Source of the DNA: Hungatella hathewayi
Lineage (GTDB): Bacteria > Bacillota > Clostridia > Lachnospirales > Lachnospiraceae
Direction of reading: 5' to 3'
DNA length: 64,000 nucleotides
Assembly (NCBI GenBank): GCA_025149285.1
Contig: CP102274.1
Location: forward strand, 5,420,001 to 5,484,000
The position numbers and the translations under genes were made by a program. Below the pieces are notes generated by a model that worked only from the letters and a program-made list of their open reading frames with translations, made no database searches and was not told the DNA's origin. The number at the start of each line of letters is the position of its first letter. Position 1 is the stretch's first letter. Shown here one piece after another: positions 34,331-43,703 of this stretch.

Positions 34331-34451
34331 CCTTCAATTGGCTACCTGGTAATCCGATAAAATTATACCACATCCCCTGCAAAAAGTATAGGCATATCAC
34401 GAACATTTGTTCTTCTTGTTTTTTCCACTTTTTCCTCATAAACTCAGCCAT
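34314..34451 (-). CDS. Small ORF after the nuclease gene
   Basis: 45 codons starting MAEFMRKKWKKQEEQMF with a strong GGAGGAAAACG site, 11 bases downstream of the nuclease stop. The end of the frame reads into sequence related to the DUF1016 gene (see 30960-31020) in a different frame, so the native C-terminus may have been cut off. Either a truncated gene start or a small protein; no family recognised. Confidence 0.35.
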   Translation of the reverse strand: MAEFMRKKWKKQEEQMFVICLYFLQGMWYNFIGLPGSQLKEYDAA

Positions 34452-34461
34452 CGTTTTCCTC

Positions 34462-36048
34462 CTACACCATTATCTCCCGTTCCACCCTCTCCTTTAGCTC
34501 CCTCCATTTTCCAACCAGAAGTTCATAACATTCCTCCCCGTTTTTCACTTCCAGCAATTCCTGTTTCGTAAAGCACAGGATAAACTGCCGATTCACCGCC
34601 GCTCTCAGAATCTCTCTCTTCCCGTCTCTCGTTACCCCATTTGCCGCAAACAACAGCGTCGTTTTGTTTCCCTTCATATTGGAACTGTAGGATAGTGCCC
34701 GAATTACCGGTATTCCCACCTTATCCGTCCAGTTTTTGCATTCCGTCAGAAAATACGCTCCCATTTCCCATAAATTACTGTCCAGAGACGTGTTTACAAC
34801 ACTCAAATCAATCTCCTGGAGACCCACATGTATACGGCGTCCGCTGACCTTCAGGCCTTTCGTATGGCTGATAAAATACTCTGCTGCCGCTTCCCACTGC
34901 ACTCCCTTTTGAAAAGAATCCCCCGTTCCCGACAGTTCAATGATCTGTCTCATTTTTTCTGGAGAAAATGCATGGTTCTCACAATCTGCTGTCTTTTTCA
35001 CTGCCCTGTCTCCCGCCGGCTTTATCAGTTCATGCAAATAGGGCAGATACGCATATCTGCTGTTTAAAAGCAGGAGAAAATCTTTCGATACCGCCACTTC
35101 CTCCTCCCCCTTCAAATATCCCCTGATCTCATCGATGTGCCCGGTCAGGACACTCCAAAACATCTTCTTTTCAATAATCGTTTCCGCCTCCCAGATATCA
35201 CTGATATTTTCCTCCAGAAATGCAAGGAACCTTTCATAAACAGGAACAAAGGCATCTTCATCCCACACCTGCTCCGTCAGCGCCGCTGTAAAGAAAAATA
35301 CTTTATGCCACTCTTCACACAGTTCCCGGGCCTGAAAGGCTTTGCCATACGCATACACCGGGTTGCTGGTAATGCGGTCTATCTCAGACACGGTAAACAG
35401 GCCAGCGTCCGATACTCCAATCCGCTCTCTGAGATATGGTATTTCTTTATGCAGATAAAGCTTCATTCCGCCTTCGATGAGCAGATTCCACCCTTCCTCC
35501 TCCGAATCATGAAGCGCTCCGATAATCTTTCTTCCTTCCAGATCACTCAATTCAAAGGTCTGTACCATTATCTGTTTTCCAAATAAAAACGGTTTCTCAA
35601 CATTCCTCCACACGGCCACCGTCTCTTCAATCCACAGGTGTCTGTCATCCTCCTGATCTGTCCCTCCCCAGAGACAATACATCTCGAAGCCCTCCATATC
35701 CATGCGGCAGCTTCTGGGAAACAGCATGTTCCTTTCCTGAAAAATATATTCCTGTATCAGTCTGTTAAAATCCGCCTCCAGCCGATCCGTCCGGATCCCT
35801 TTCCCTTCTCTCCCGGGTTCCCCGCAAATTTCTAAAACTCGCTCTTTGATTTGCCCTTCAACGAAGGCTTCTATCCCATCCACCTTTTCAGACACTCCCA
35901 GAACGCAGAAAATCTCCAAATCCACTTTATCGGAAATTTCAGCCCTCAGTTCCCTTACTCTCTCATAAAAATCCAGCGGTCTTTGATAGCTGTCTGTCCA
36001 ATGAATACCGATTGCGCCGTCTTCACTCACTTCACCGGCCAAATAGAA
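34462..36048 (-). pseudogene. PD-(D/E)XK (Mrr-like) nuclease gene, main part, split by IS91-family element
   Basis: 528 codons remain after removing the IS-derived start. The C-terminal domain carries a restriction-endonuclease-like active site: FQKGVQWEAAAEYFISHT, GLQEIDLSVVNT (Asp) and YFLTECKNWTDK (Glu-x-Lys), as in Mrr. The large N-terminal region (about 380 residues; for example GAIGIHWTDSYQRPLDFYER) matches no family I know. The open frame extends into the insertion sequence to an ATG at 36087, but those 13 residues are encoded by the IS end. The true first 33 codons lie across the IS at 37390-37487, and the frame rejoins exactly. A truncated protein could still be made from internal starts. 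Confidence 0.65.
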
Positions 36049-36049
36049 C

Positions 36050-37389
36050 AAAGTGCCTTCGGCACTCTCAACTCCCCTGCCCCTCACTCATGAGGGGTTT
36101 TGGGGTTTTCCTTTGTCACTTTTTGTTGTAAAATATTCTTATGTATAAAAAGAACATTCTTCAAACTATTTTCAGTGACCACTTTGAGTACATCCAGTAT
36201 GCTCTTCGTCCTGGCAAAAATGTTATGGATAACATCAAACGTATGATCCATTGCCACGATCCTTCTTATGGACAAGCTGTCTACGGCTGTCCCCATTGTG
36301 GTAAACTTAAATCTGTACCTTTTTCCTGCAAAAGCCGTTTCTGTCCATCTTGTGGTAACATGTATAATCAGAAACGGGCTTTTCGTATGTCCTGCAAGCT
36401 CATTTCCTGTAACCACAGACACTGTGTCTTTACGATTCCAGAGGAACTTCGCATATACTTTCTTAAGGACCATTCTCTTTTGAATTGTCTTTTTCATGCC
36501 GTCCGAGATGTCGTCCTCCGTATGTTTTCTAAACTTAATAAAACTGAAAACTTTACTCCCGGGTTTATTTGTGTCCTTCACTCTTTTGGTAGAGACCTCA
36601 AATGGAATCCTCATATCCATGCGCTCATTTCCGAGGGCGGGGCCGGTAATTTTACCTCCTGGCGTCCAAACAAACATTTTGATTTCAGATTTTTACGCTT
36701 TGCTTTCCGTAAGGTTCTTTTAGAAAAACTTGCGCATAAACTCGGTTCTTCTTTCCTTAAACTTAAAAATCAGATTTATAAGGATCACCCGGATGGTTTT
36801 TATGTCCGTGCCAAACCCAATCTCTGCTCTCCTGATATCACCATTAAGTATATCAGCCGATATCTCGGACGACCGGTTATTGCTGCCTCCAGAATTGATT
36901 CTTACGATGGTGACTCCGTGACGTTTCATTACACCAGGCATGAGGATCACAAGACGGTTACAGAATGCCTCCCCGTCATTGATTTTATAAAACGCCTGAT
37001 TATTCATATCCCTGACAAGCACTTCAAAATGGTTCGTTACTACGGTATTTATGCAAAACATCATAAACAGGAAAAAAATCTTCGGCAATGTTTATCCCCT
37101 CAGAAACAACGCTATCTTTCCAGTCTTCTGGATTGGCGTAACTCGATTATTCTGACGTTTGGATATGACCCACTCAAATGTCCGAAGTGTGGCACTTCTA
37201 TGTTGGTTTTAGAAGTTTACTACAAAAAAACTGCGCTGTTTGAACGATTCCGAAAGGTAATGGGTTATGGATAGTTCCATGCCCCTTATTCTTTCTTTGC
37301 CGTCAGACAGCGCAGTCTAAACCAAAACAAAAAACTACATAATCAACGTCGTGGCGAATCACTACATTCGCTCTTTTGTTATGTGATTT
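36050..37389 (+). mobile_element. IS91-family insertion sequence
   Basis: About 1.34 kb. It contains one HUH/Y-type transposase gene. The left end is next to GAAC (36046-36049), one of the target tetranucleotides known for IS91. No target duplication or terminal inverted repeat is seen, as expected for rolling-circle elements. Subterminal hairpins: AGTGCC/GGCACT (36052-36066), CCCCTCA/TGAGGGG (36080-36097) and GCGAAT/ATTCGC (37354-37371). The right boundary was set by the point where the interrupted nuclease frame is restored, and may be off by a few bases. Confidence 0.75.
36141..37274 (+). CDS. IS91-family transposase
   Basis: 377 residues. An N-terminal zinc-binding part (GCPHCGK, CKSRFCPSCGNMYNQKRAF), the HUH motif (WNPHIHALISEGG), conserved ISRYLGRPVIA, and the catalytic tyrosine region (MVRYYGIYAKHHKQ) mark it as an IS91/IS801/IS1294-type rolling-circle transposase; a second small zinc site (CPKCGTSMLVLEV) lies near the C-terminus. 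It looks intact and could be active. It nicks one strand and moves the element without duplicating the target. No clear ribosome binding site. A long antisense frame within it is an artefact. Confidence 0.95.
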   Translation: MYKKNILQTIFSDHFEYIQYALRPGKNVMDNIKRMIHCHDPSYGQAVYGCPHCGKLKSVPFSCKSRFCPSCGNMYNQKRAFRMSCKLISCNHRHCVFTIPEELRIYFLKDHSLLNCLFHAVRDVVLRMFSKLNKTENFTPGFICVLHSFGRDLKWNPHIHALISEGGAGNFTSWRPNKHFDFRFLRFAFRKVLLEKLAHKLGSSFLKLKNQIYKDHPDGFYVRAKPNLCSPDITIKYISRYLGRPVIAASRIDSYDGDSVTFHYTRHEDHKTVTECLPVIDFIKRLIIHIPDKHFKMVRYYGIYAKHHKQEKNLRQCLSPQKQRYLSSLLDWRNSIILTFGYDPLKCPKCGTSMLVLEVYYKKTALFERFRKVMGYG

Positions 37390-37487
37390 TTTATTTCAAG
37401 TCCATTATACACTATCTTGGCCGATTTGCGAAGTTTCCTAGAAAGTAAAAAAAGCATTCCCGCACTGCTGATCATCTGTTTGTCCAT
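37390..37487 (-). pseudogene. First 33 codons of the split nuclease gene
   Basis: ATG at 37487 with AGGAGGAAGAAG upstream, encoding MDKQMISSAGMLFLLSRKLR and KSAKIVYNGLEI. If the IS91-family element (36050-37389) is taken out, base 37390 joins base 36049 and the frame continues as KFYLAGEVSEDGAIG into the main part. Confidence 0.6.
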
Positions 37488-37685
37488 TCTTCTTCCTCCT
37501 GGTATCATGCCTTCTTTTCCGGCATCCTTCCTTCTTACATCCTGAAAAAATTATAACACCACCTGTACCTCCCGGTAAATATCCCGCCTCCGCCATCCCT
37601 TTTCACTTTTCTTCTCCCACCTTGCAATTCCGCCTCATTTGGTATATGATTAGTCTCAGACTATCAGATACAGGGAGGACTGTTT

Positions 37686-38726
37686 ATGTACAGTTTTAAC
37701 AATGACTACAGCGAAGGCGCTCATCCGAAGATTTTAGAAGCCATGATGAACTGCAATTTAGTGCAGAACGGCGGATACGGCCTCGATACCCACTGTGAAA
37801 ATGCACGCCGGTTAATAAAAGAAGAGATTGGACGAAGCGACGTGGATGTCCATTTTATCACCGGCGGAACCCAGACAAATTTAATTACCATCGCGGCTGC
37901 GCTTCGTCCATGGCAGGCTGTTATCGCTACAGATAAGGGGCATATCAATGTCCACGAAACAGGAGCCATAGAGGCCACCGGCCACAAAGTTCTGGCCATG
38001 CCATCCAAAGACGGAAAGCTGACGCCTGCGGATATTTTAAAGGCTCTGGAGGCTCATACTGATGAGCACATGGTTCAGCCTAAAATGGTCTATATCTCCA
38101 ATTCCACGGAGATCGGTACCCAGTATTCCAAGGCCGATTTAGAGGCCCTGCATCATATTTGCCGTCAGAAAGACCTCTTCCTTTTCCTGGATGGAGCCCG
38201 CATGGGAGCCGCGCTCACAAGTCCGGTCAACGATGTAACCCTTCGTGATATCGCGGAGTTAGTGGATGTCTTTTACATCGGCGGCACGAAGGCCGGCGCC
38301 CTGTTCGGAGAGGCACTCATCATCTGCAGAGATGAATTAAAACCGGATTACCGCTTTATGATCAAGCAGCGCGGCGCCATGATGGCAAAGGGATGGCTTC
38401 TGGGAATCCAGTTTGAAGAGCTGTTTCAGAACCATTTATTCTACGATATGGCGGCACATTCCAACGAGATGGCAGCCATCTTAAGAAAAGGGATCGAGGA
38501 GTGCGGCTACTCCTTCCTTTCAGACTCCATGACCAACCAGCTGTTCCCGATTCTTCCGGACGCGGTCATTGACACTTTAAGCAATGACTTTCTCTTTTCG
38601 ATTCAGGAGCGCGGTACCAACGGATCCAGTGCGATCCGTCTCGTAACCTCCTGGGCCACGAAAGAAGACGCCTGCCGCGCCTTCGTCGCCGCCCTTCAAA
38701 CCTGCAAGGCTAAGCTGCAGGATTAA
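37686..38726 (+). CDS. Low-specificity threonine aldolase
   Basis: A 346-residue fold-type I PLP enzyme that splits L-threonine or allo-threonine into glycine and acetaldehyde. Family marks: FNNDYSEGAHPKILEAM at the start, the GGTQTNLITI stretch, the DGARMGAALTSPV strand with its aspartate, and the PLP lysine in YIGGTKAGALFGEA (near residue 203). Cytoplasmic. AGGGAGG precedes the ATG. It is the first core gene right of the accessory island and is followed, 40 bases on, by the phospholipase D-like gene on the same strand. Confidence 0.93.
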   Translation: MYSFNNDYSEGAHPKILEAMMNCNLVQNGGYGLDTHCENARRLIKEEIGRSDVDVHFITGGTQTNLITIAAALRPWQAVIATDKGHINVHETGAIEATGHKVLAMPSKDGKLTPADILKALEAHTDEHMVQPKMVYISNSTEIGTQYSKADLEALHHICRQKDLFLFLDGARMGAALTSPVNDVTLRDIAELVDVFYIGGTKAGALFGEALIICRDELKPDYRFMIKQRGAMMAKGWLLGIQFEELFQNHLFYDMAAHSNEMAAILRKGIEECGYSFLSDSMTNQLFPILPDAVIDTLSNDFLFSIQERGTNGSSAIRLVTSWATKEDACRAFVAALQTCKAKLQD

Positions 38727-38766
38727 ACTGCAGAATTAAATAACGGTATCTAAGGATTGATATGAT

Positions 38767-40209
38767 ATGAAACGGCGTATTTTCGTCATCTTAAAATGGG
38801 TTCTGCTGCTCTATCTGATTTATCTGGCGGCAGGCGCACTGCTTCCCTTCGTACATACAAAGAAAACGGGAGAAGCATTTAAAAACAACTTTAAACCGGC
38901 CTCTTTCTATTCAGAGACCAAGAGTGTAGACCGTGCACGTGTCGTAGAAACCAGTATGGATGCCCTGGAGAGCCGCGTTCAGATGATTCATCAGGCTGAG
39001 AACCGCATCGTACTCTCTACCTTTGACATCCGGGATGGTTCCAGCTGCCGGGATATCTTCTCTTCCCTGCTGGAGGCTGCGGACCGCGGGGTAAAAGTCC
39101 AGATTCTGGTGGACGGACTATACGGTACCCTTCATATGGAGGGCAATCCAATCTTCTATGCGGCGGGAACCAATCCAAACATAGAGATAAAATTCTACAA
39201 TATTCCCAATCCGCTGAAGCCCTGGACCATCAACGGGCGCATGCATGACAAATATCTGCTAGTAGACGATAAGCTCCTGCTGCTGGGCGGCCGCAATACC
39301 TTCGACTACTTTCTGGGCGAGTATAACTTACGCAACTTAAGCTATGACCGCGACGTACTTATTTATAATACGAAGCACGGACAGGAGGAGGCATGGCCCT
39401 CCAGTGTTCTGTCAGAAGCAGACGCGTATTTCGAGGCGATGTGGCAGTCTAAATACTGTAAAACCGTATTTGATTCCCCCTCCGCCTCCATGAAGAAGAA
39501 GCTGCCCGCTGCAAAGACGGAACTGGCGGAATATTACCACTCCCTGAAAGAAGCCATGCCGGAGCTCACACGGTCCGGCCATGACTACATTCCGGAAACC
39601 GTAGCGATCAACAAGGCCACCCTGATCTCCAACCCTACCCATATCCTCGCCAAAGAGCCCTGGGTCTGGTATCAGGTCCAGTACCTGATGGCACATGCAG
39701 AAAAGCAGGCTTATATTCATACGCCATACGCCGTTTTCAGCAAAGATATGTATGAGGGCATGAAGGAAGCCGCAGATCATGTTCCGGAGGTTACCATGCT
39801 TTTAAATGCCACATCTGTAGGCGATAATTTTATGGCCTCCTCCGATTATACGAGGAACAGGGGGAAAATCCTGGACACAGGCGTTTCCCTTCGCGAATAC
39901 TTTGGAGATCACTCTTCCCACGGAAAATCGATCCTGATCGACGACCGCCTCTCCATCGTTGGATCCTATAACCTGGATATGAGAAGCACCTATGTGGATA
40001 CCGAGACCATGCTGGTCATCGACGGCGAAGAATTCAACCGCCAGCTCAAAGCGTGTATCGACACGCTGGAAGACGATTCCCTGGCAGTTCAAAAGGATGG
40101 CACCTACGTCACAGATCCTGAGGTTCCGGTAATTCCGGTACCTTCCAAGAAGAAGGTGATCTTTGCCGTCACCTCCCGCCTCTTTCAGCTGTTTCGTTAT
40201 CTGATTTAA
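38767..40209 (+). CDS. Phospholipase D family protein (cardiolipin-synthase-like)
   Basis: 480 residues with an N-terminal membrane helix (about 5-27). Two HKD motifs: MHDKYLLVDDKLLLLGGRN (His near residue 160) and HGKSILIDDRLSIVGSYN (near 382). These make a single active site that transfers or hydrolyses phosphodiesters. Similar proteins are called cardiolipin synthase or phosphatidylserine/phosphatidylglycerol transferase; the substrate cannot be told from sequence. Only a weak AAGGA ribosome binding site. A strong bidirectional terminator separates it from the convergent S41 peptidase gene. Confidence 0.9.
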   Translation: MKRRIFVILKWVLLLYLIYLAAGALLPFVHTKKTGEAFKNNFKPASFYSETKSVDRARVVETSMDALESRVQMIHQAENRIVLSTFDIRDGSSCRDIFSSLLEAADRGVKVQILVDGLYGTLHMEGNPIFYAAGTNPNIEIKFYNIPNPLKPWTINGRMHDKYLLVDDKLLLLGGRNTFDYFLGEYNLRNLSYDRDVLIYNTKHGQEEAWPSSVLSEADAYFEAMWQSKYCKTVFDSPSASMKKKLPAAKTELAEYYHSLKEAMPELTRSGHDYIPETVAINKATLISNPTHILAKEPWVWYQVQYLMAHAEKQAYIHTPYAVFSKDMYEGMKEAADHVPEVTMLLNATSVGDNFMASSDYTRNRGKILDTGVSLREYFGDHSSHGKSILIDDRLSIVGSYNLDMRSTYVDTETMLVIDGEEFNRQLKACIDTLEDDSLAVQKDGTYVTDPEVPVIPVPSKKKVIFAVTSRLFQLFRYLI

Positions 40210-40217
40210 CATGCACA

Positions 40218-40247
40218 TGCGGCCCGGCGTATTCACGCCGGGCCGCA
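40218..40247. terminator. Bidirectional terminator hairpin
   Basis: Perfect 13-base-pair GC-rich stem (TGCGGCCCGGCGT and its complement) with an ATTC loop between two convergent genes. T-runs are weak, but the stem is very stable and placed exactly where both need to stop. Confidence 0.75.
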
Positions 40248-40251
40248 CTCA

Positions 40252-41553
40252 TTATTGATTCAGCGCTTTCAGCGCCGCTTCAATCTGGTTATCTTCCTTT
40301 ACATCTACTGTAATCTGATTCCTCAGTTCTTCCTTCAGTTCCACTTCCACATCCGGTTCAATTCCCTTACCGTGCAAATCAAAGCCTGACGGTGTATAAT
40401 AATGAGCCGTAGTCATTTTGATAGCAGTCCCATTGTCCAGAGGGATCAGGTTCTGAACGATTCCCTTGCCAAATGTTTTCGTTCCCACAATCGTCGCCCT
40501 GCCGTAATCCTTCATGGCTCCGGTAAATACCTCAGAGGCACTGGCGGACTCTCCGTTGACCAGAACAGCCATGGGAATATCGAGAGAATGACCGTCAGAT
40601 GCGTATTCCTGCTCTCCCTTGCCGTTCTTATCGGCCATATACACCAGAAGCGTCGCTTCCGGATTGGTGCGCACCAGATCCTTATCTCCCTCGATGGTTA
40701 AATCGTCCGGCAGAATATAATCCAGCATATCCACCACTGTGCCCAGTACGCCGCCCGGGTTATTTCTTAAATCAACCACAAGCTTCTTCATACCCTGTTT
40801 TTCCAGATCATTGACCGCTGCTTTAAACTGATCCGCCGTCACCACATCGAACTGGCTTACCGCAATATATCCCACACTGTCTTCCATCATCTGGTATTCC
40901 ACGGTCTGCACCGTTACATTGCGGCGTTCCATCTTCAAATCGACGTATTCGCCCTCATCCTGGCGGAAAACAGTGAGCTCCACTTCGGAGCCGTCCTTTC
41001 CCTTGATGTAGTCCTTTACCAGAATGTCCATATCCATTCCTGTAACTTCCATGTCGCCGACCTTATAGAGGATGTCTCCCGGCCTCATGCCCGCTTCTGC
41101 GGCGGGAGTATCCTTAAACACCTTGATCACCGTAATGAGACCGGTGCCTCTGTTCTGGCTGATCATGACGCCAATTCCATGATACTCGCCTTCCGTGTCC
41201 TCATTCAGCTTCTGGTACTCCTCAGCCGTATAGTATGTCGTATACGGATCATTTAAACCGAACATCATGCCCTTGTAGATCCAGTCCTCCACCTGAGTCG
41301 TGTCCTCATCGAAGAGGTAGTATTTGTCTATAATCTGCTGCAGCGTCGTAATCTTCTTTGTGATCCGGTTTACATCCAGCGATCCATTCTGATTTTCCGC
41401 CTGGTTGGATTCAGCAGCCTGCTGCGGCCCGTCAATCGCGGTTCTCCCGATCAGAAAGATTCCAAGGGACATGCCCACGATGATCAAACCTGCAAAAGCT
41501 GTCAGAAGTGCGCCGACAAGGGCGCCTTTCCAAAATTTATTTTTGTTTTCCAA
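40252..41553 (-). CDS. S41 family C-terminal processing peptidase
   Basis: 433 residues: an N-terminal membrane helix (about 10-35), a PDZ domain (GIGVMISQNRGTGLITVIKV, GDILYKVGDMEVTGMD), and the peptidase core with catalytic Ser in NGESASASEVFTGAM and Lys in GTKTFGKGIVQ. CtpA-type enzymes trim or degrade exported proteins at the outer side of the membrane. Start is a TTG with AAGGAGAATAACA upstream. It is last in the run ftsE-ftsX-M23-S41. In many Lachnospiraceae uvrB is found soon after this gene, which bears on the uvrB fragments at 30-33 kb. Confidence 0.94.
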   Translation of the reverse strand: MENKNKFWKGALVGALLTAFAGLIIVGMSLGIFLIGRTAIDGPQQAAESNQAENQNGSLDVNRITKKITTLQQIIDKYYLFDEDTTQVEDWIYKGMMFGLNDPYTTYYTAEEYQKLNEDTEGEYHGIGVMISQNRGTGLITVIKVFKDTPAAEAGMRPGDILYKVGDMEVTGMDMDILVKDYIKGKDGSEVELTVFRQDEGEYVDLKMERRNVTVQTVEYQMMEDSVGYIAVSQFDVVTADQFKAAVNDLEKQGMKKLVVDLRNNPGGVLGTVVDMLDYILPDDLTIEGDKDLVRTNPEATLLVYMADKNGKGEQEYASDGHSLDIPMAVLVNGESASASEVFTGAMKDYGRATIVGTKTFGKGIVQNLIPLDNGTAIKMTTAHYYTPSGFDLHGKGIEPDVEVELKEELRNQITVDVKEDNQIEAALKALNQ

Positions 41554-41576
41554 TGTTATTCTCCTTGTCTTTCGGG

Positions 41577-42779
41577 TTATGGACTTACATAGTTTATGGG
41601 ATTCACATAACTTCCATTCACCCGGATTCCAAAATGAAGGTGGGGGCCGGTAGAATAACCTGTAGAGCCCACCTTAGCAATTACCTGCCCCTGCGTCACC
41701 TCCTGCCCTGCAGAAACGAGTAGTTCCGAGCAGTGCATGTATACGGTGGAGACGCCTCCTCCATGATTAATCATGATATAGTTGCCGGCAGAATAACTGT
41801 ATGTAGATATGGTTACGGTACCAGAAGCTGCTGCCAGAATGCTGCTGCCCGTGGATGCGCCGATATCGACCCCCTGATGGCTGGACGACGCGCCTTCCGT
41901 CGGAGATTCCCGGTCTCCGAACGAGGAGGTGATCCTGCTGCTGGAGGGACATGGCCATATGAAGTTAATATTCCCAATACTGACCGTATTATACTTCTGC
42001 CCTGCCGCTAACGCAGCCTTCTTCGCTTCCTCTTCTTTTCGCCTGATTTCAGCCTCAATAGCCTTTATTTTATCTTCCTGTGCAGCGATGTCTTTTTCCA
42101 GTTCTGAGAGACTTCCCGCGCTGGCTGCAATTTTACTGTTATAAGAATTCAGTTCCGCCGTCTTTTCATTCATCAGACGTTCGGCATCCTTCTGCTTTTC
42201 TTCCGTATTAGTCTTAAGTATTACCAGTTCCTCATGCTCTGCCTTTAAGTCCGCCTCTCTGGCAGCCACCTCGTCACTGGCTGCTTCATACTGATCCAGC
42301 ATTTTTCTATCATATGCCGCAATCTGACTGATATATTCCGCACGATTAAAAAGCTGGGTGAGATCGGCCGACTTAAACAACAAGTCTAAATAACTGGTCT
42401 CACCCTTTTCATACATATATTGGATTCTAAGCTTCATGCTTTCATACTGACGCCGCTCTGTTTCCCTCGAAGCGGCCAGTTCTGCTTCGGCCTGCGCGAT
42501 CTCGGCTTCCTTCGCCGCAACACGGGAGTTCAAAGCAGTTACCTGCTTATTTAAGGAATTCAGCTCTGCATCCAGTTGATTCACGTAGGATACGGTATCA
42601 GATTTCAGCGCCTCCAGTTTTTCAAGCGTCTTCTCGATCTCTTTCTTTTCGTTTTCCAGATTCGATTTGCTTTCTCTGGCCGCATCCATATCAGTCTTTG
42701 TACCATAGGAAGGAAATATACAGGATACGGTAAGTACTGCGGTCACTATGGCCGCTCCCATCCGTTTTCTGTATCTCAT
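41577..42779 (-). CDS. EnvC-like murein hydrolase activator (M23 domain)
   Basis: 400 residues: a signal peptide (about 1-26), two long coiled-coil stretches (about 30-115 and 150-240, rich in Glu, Lys and Ala) and a C-terminal LytM/M23 domain (HQGVDIGAST, HLHFGIRVNG) with zinc-ligand histidines. In Gram-positive bacteria the neighbour of FtsEX is usually such a protein, controlled by FtsEX across the membrane to cut peptidoglycan at division. AAGGGG precedes the ATG. 12 bases from ftsX. Confidence 0.92.
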   Translation of the reverse strand: MRYRKRMGAAIVTAVLTVSCIFPSYGTKTDMDAARESKSNLENEKKEIEKTLEKLEALKSDTVSYVNQLDAELNSLNKQVTALNSRVAAKEAEIAQAEAELAASRETERRQYESMKLRIQYMYEKGETSYLDLLFKSADLTQLFNRAEYISQIAAYDRKMLDQYEAASDEVAAREADLKAEHEELVILKTNTEEKQKDAERLMNEKTAELNSYNSKIAASAGSLSELEKDIAAQEDKIKAIEAEIRRKEEEAKKAALAAGQKYNTVSIGNINFIWPCPSSSRITSSFGDRESPTEGASSSHQGVDIGASTGSSILAAASGTVTISTYSYSAGNYIMINHGGGVSTVYMHCSELLVSAGQEVTQGQVIAKVGSTGYSTGPHLHFGIRVNGSYVNPINYVSP

Positions 42780-42791
42780 ATACAGTTCCCC

Positions 42792-43703
42792 TTATACCTT
42801 TAAATGTTTACGAATTGTAAAGAAACTTACAAAAAATCCGATTCCAACGCCCAGTGCCATCGCAGTTCCCGCCATATACGGGAAGATCTGCTCCACCGGC
42901 AGAAACTGGAACAGGCCGGACAGGATGCTGAATTTCTCCACCACATATCCCACCGCATTCCGGTACAGGTAAAAGATGGCCGCGAGAGGAATCACTGCTC
43001 CAAAGATTCCCAAAAGCACGCCTTCCACCACGAACGGCGCACGAATCATATAATTCGTAGCTCCGATTAATTTCATAATTTCGTTCTCATGCTTGCGGAA
43101 TGCAGCCGCAACCGAGATCGTATTGCTGATCAGGAATATCGCAACTGCCAGAAGTACACCGATTATCATTACAGACAGCACGCCAATCACCTTATTGATG
43201 CTGGTGATGCCTTCCGCCGCGGTGCTGGAATAATTCACCCTTCTGACGATATTCTGGCTCTTCAGCCAGGTGACAAATTCTTCCTGATTCTCTAAGTCAT
43301 TCAGGAAAATATCATAAGAAGAAGAATTGGCAAGCGGATTATCGTCGCGGAACCCTTCCGCCAGATCCATCTTATCCTCTCCGAAATAATCGACCTTCAT
43401 CTCTTCCCAGGCTTCCTCAGACGAGGTGAATTTAATCTCCTTCACTTCCGGTCTCGCTTTCAGCGTCTCGCCGAACTTGGCAATCGTCTCATCCGTTGTA
43501 CCTTCATTAAAAAATACGGTGATTCCCACCGTGCTTTCCGTATTCTTAACCACGTACTGTACGTTCACTACAATGGAAAAGAACAGGCAAAACAAAAAAA
43601 TACACGCAGAAATCGTCGCGATCGAAGCAAGCGAAAACAGAATATTTCTGCATATATTATTTACGCCCTGTTTCAGGCAATACCAAAATGTACTAATCCT
43701 CAT
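42792..43703 (-). CDS. ftsX: Cell division protein FtsX
   Basis: 303 residues with four membrane helices: one near the start (about 21-45) followed by a large extracellular domain, then three at the C-terminal end (VLSVMIIGVLLAVAIFLISN, APFVVEGVLLGIFGAVIPLA, MAGTAMALGVGIGFFVSFF). This is the FtsX permease layout. It forms the FtsEX complex with the ATPase encoded just upstream and signals to the murein hydrolase encoded downstream. The start overlaps the last 11 bases of ftsE. Confidence 0.96.
   Translation of the reverse strand: MRISTFWYCLKQGVNNICRNILFSLASIATISACIFLFCLFFSIVVNVQYVVKNTESTVGITVFFNEGTTDETIAKFGETLKARPEVKEIKFTSSEEAWEEMKVDYFGEDKMDLAEGFRDDNPLANSSSYDIFLNDLENQEEFVTWLKSQNIVRRVNYSSTAAEGITSINKVIGVLSVMIIGVLLAVAIFLISNTISVAAAFRKHENEIMKLIGATNYMIRAPFVVEGVLLGIFGAVIPLAAIFYLYRNAVGYVVEKFSILSGLFQFLPVEQIFPYMAGTAMALGVGIGFFVSFFTIRKHLKV

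Noticed and set aside
36084..36677. 197-codon minus-strand frame
   Set aside because: Antisense to the clear IS91-family transposase; no family match.
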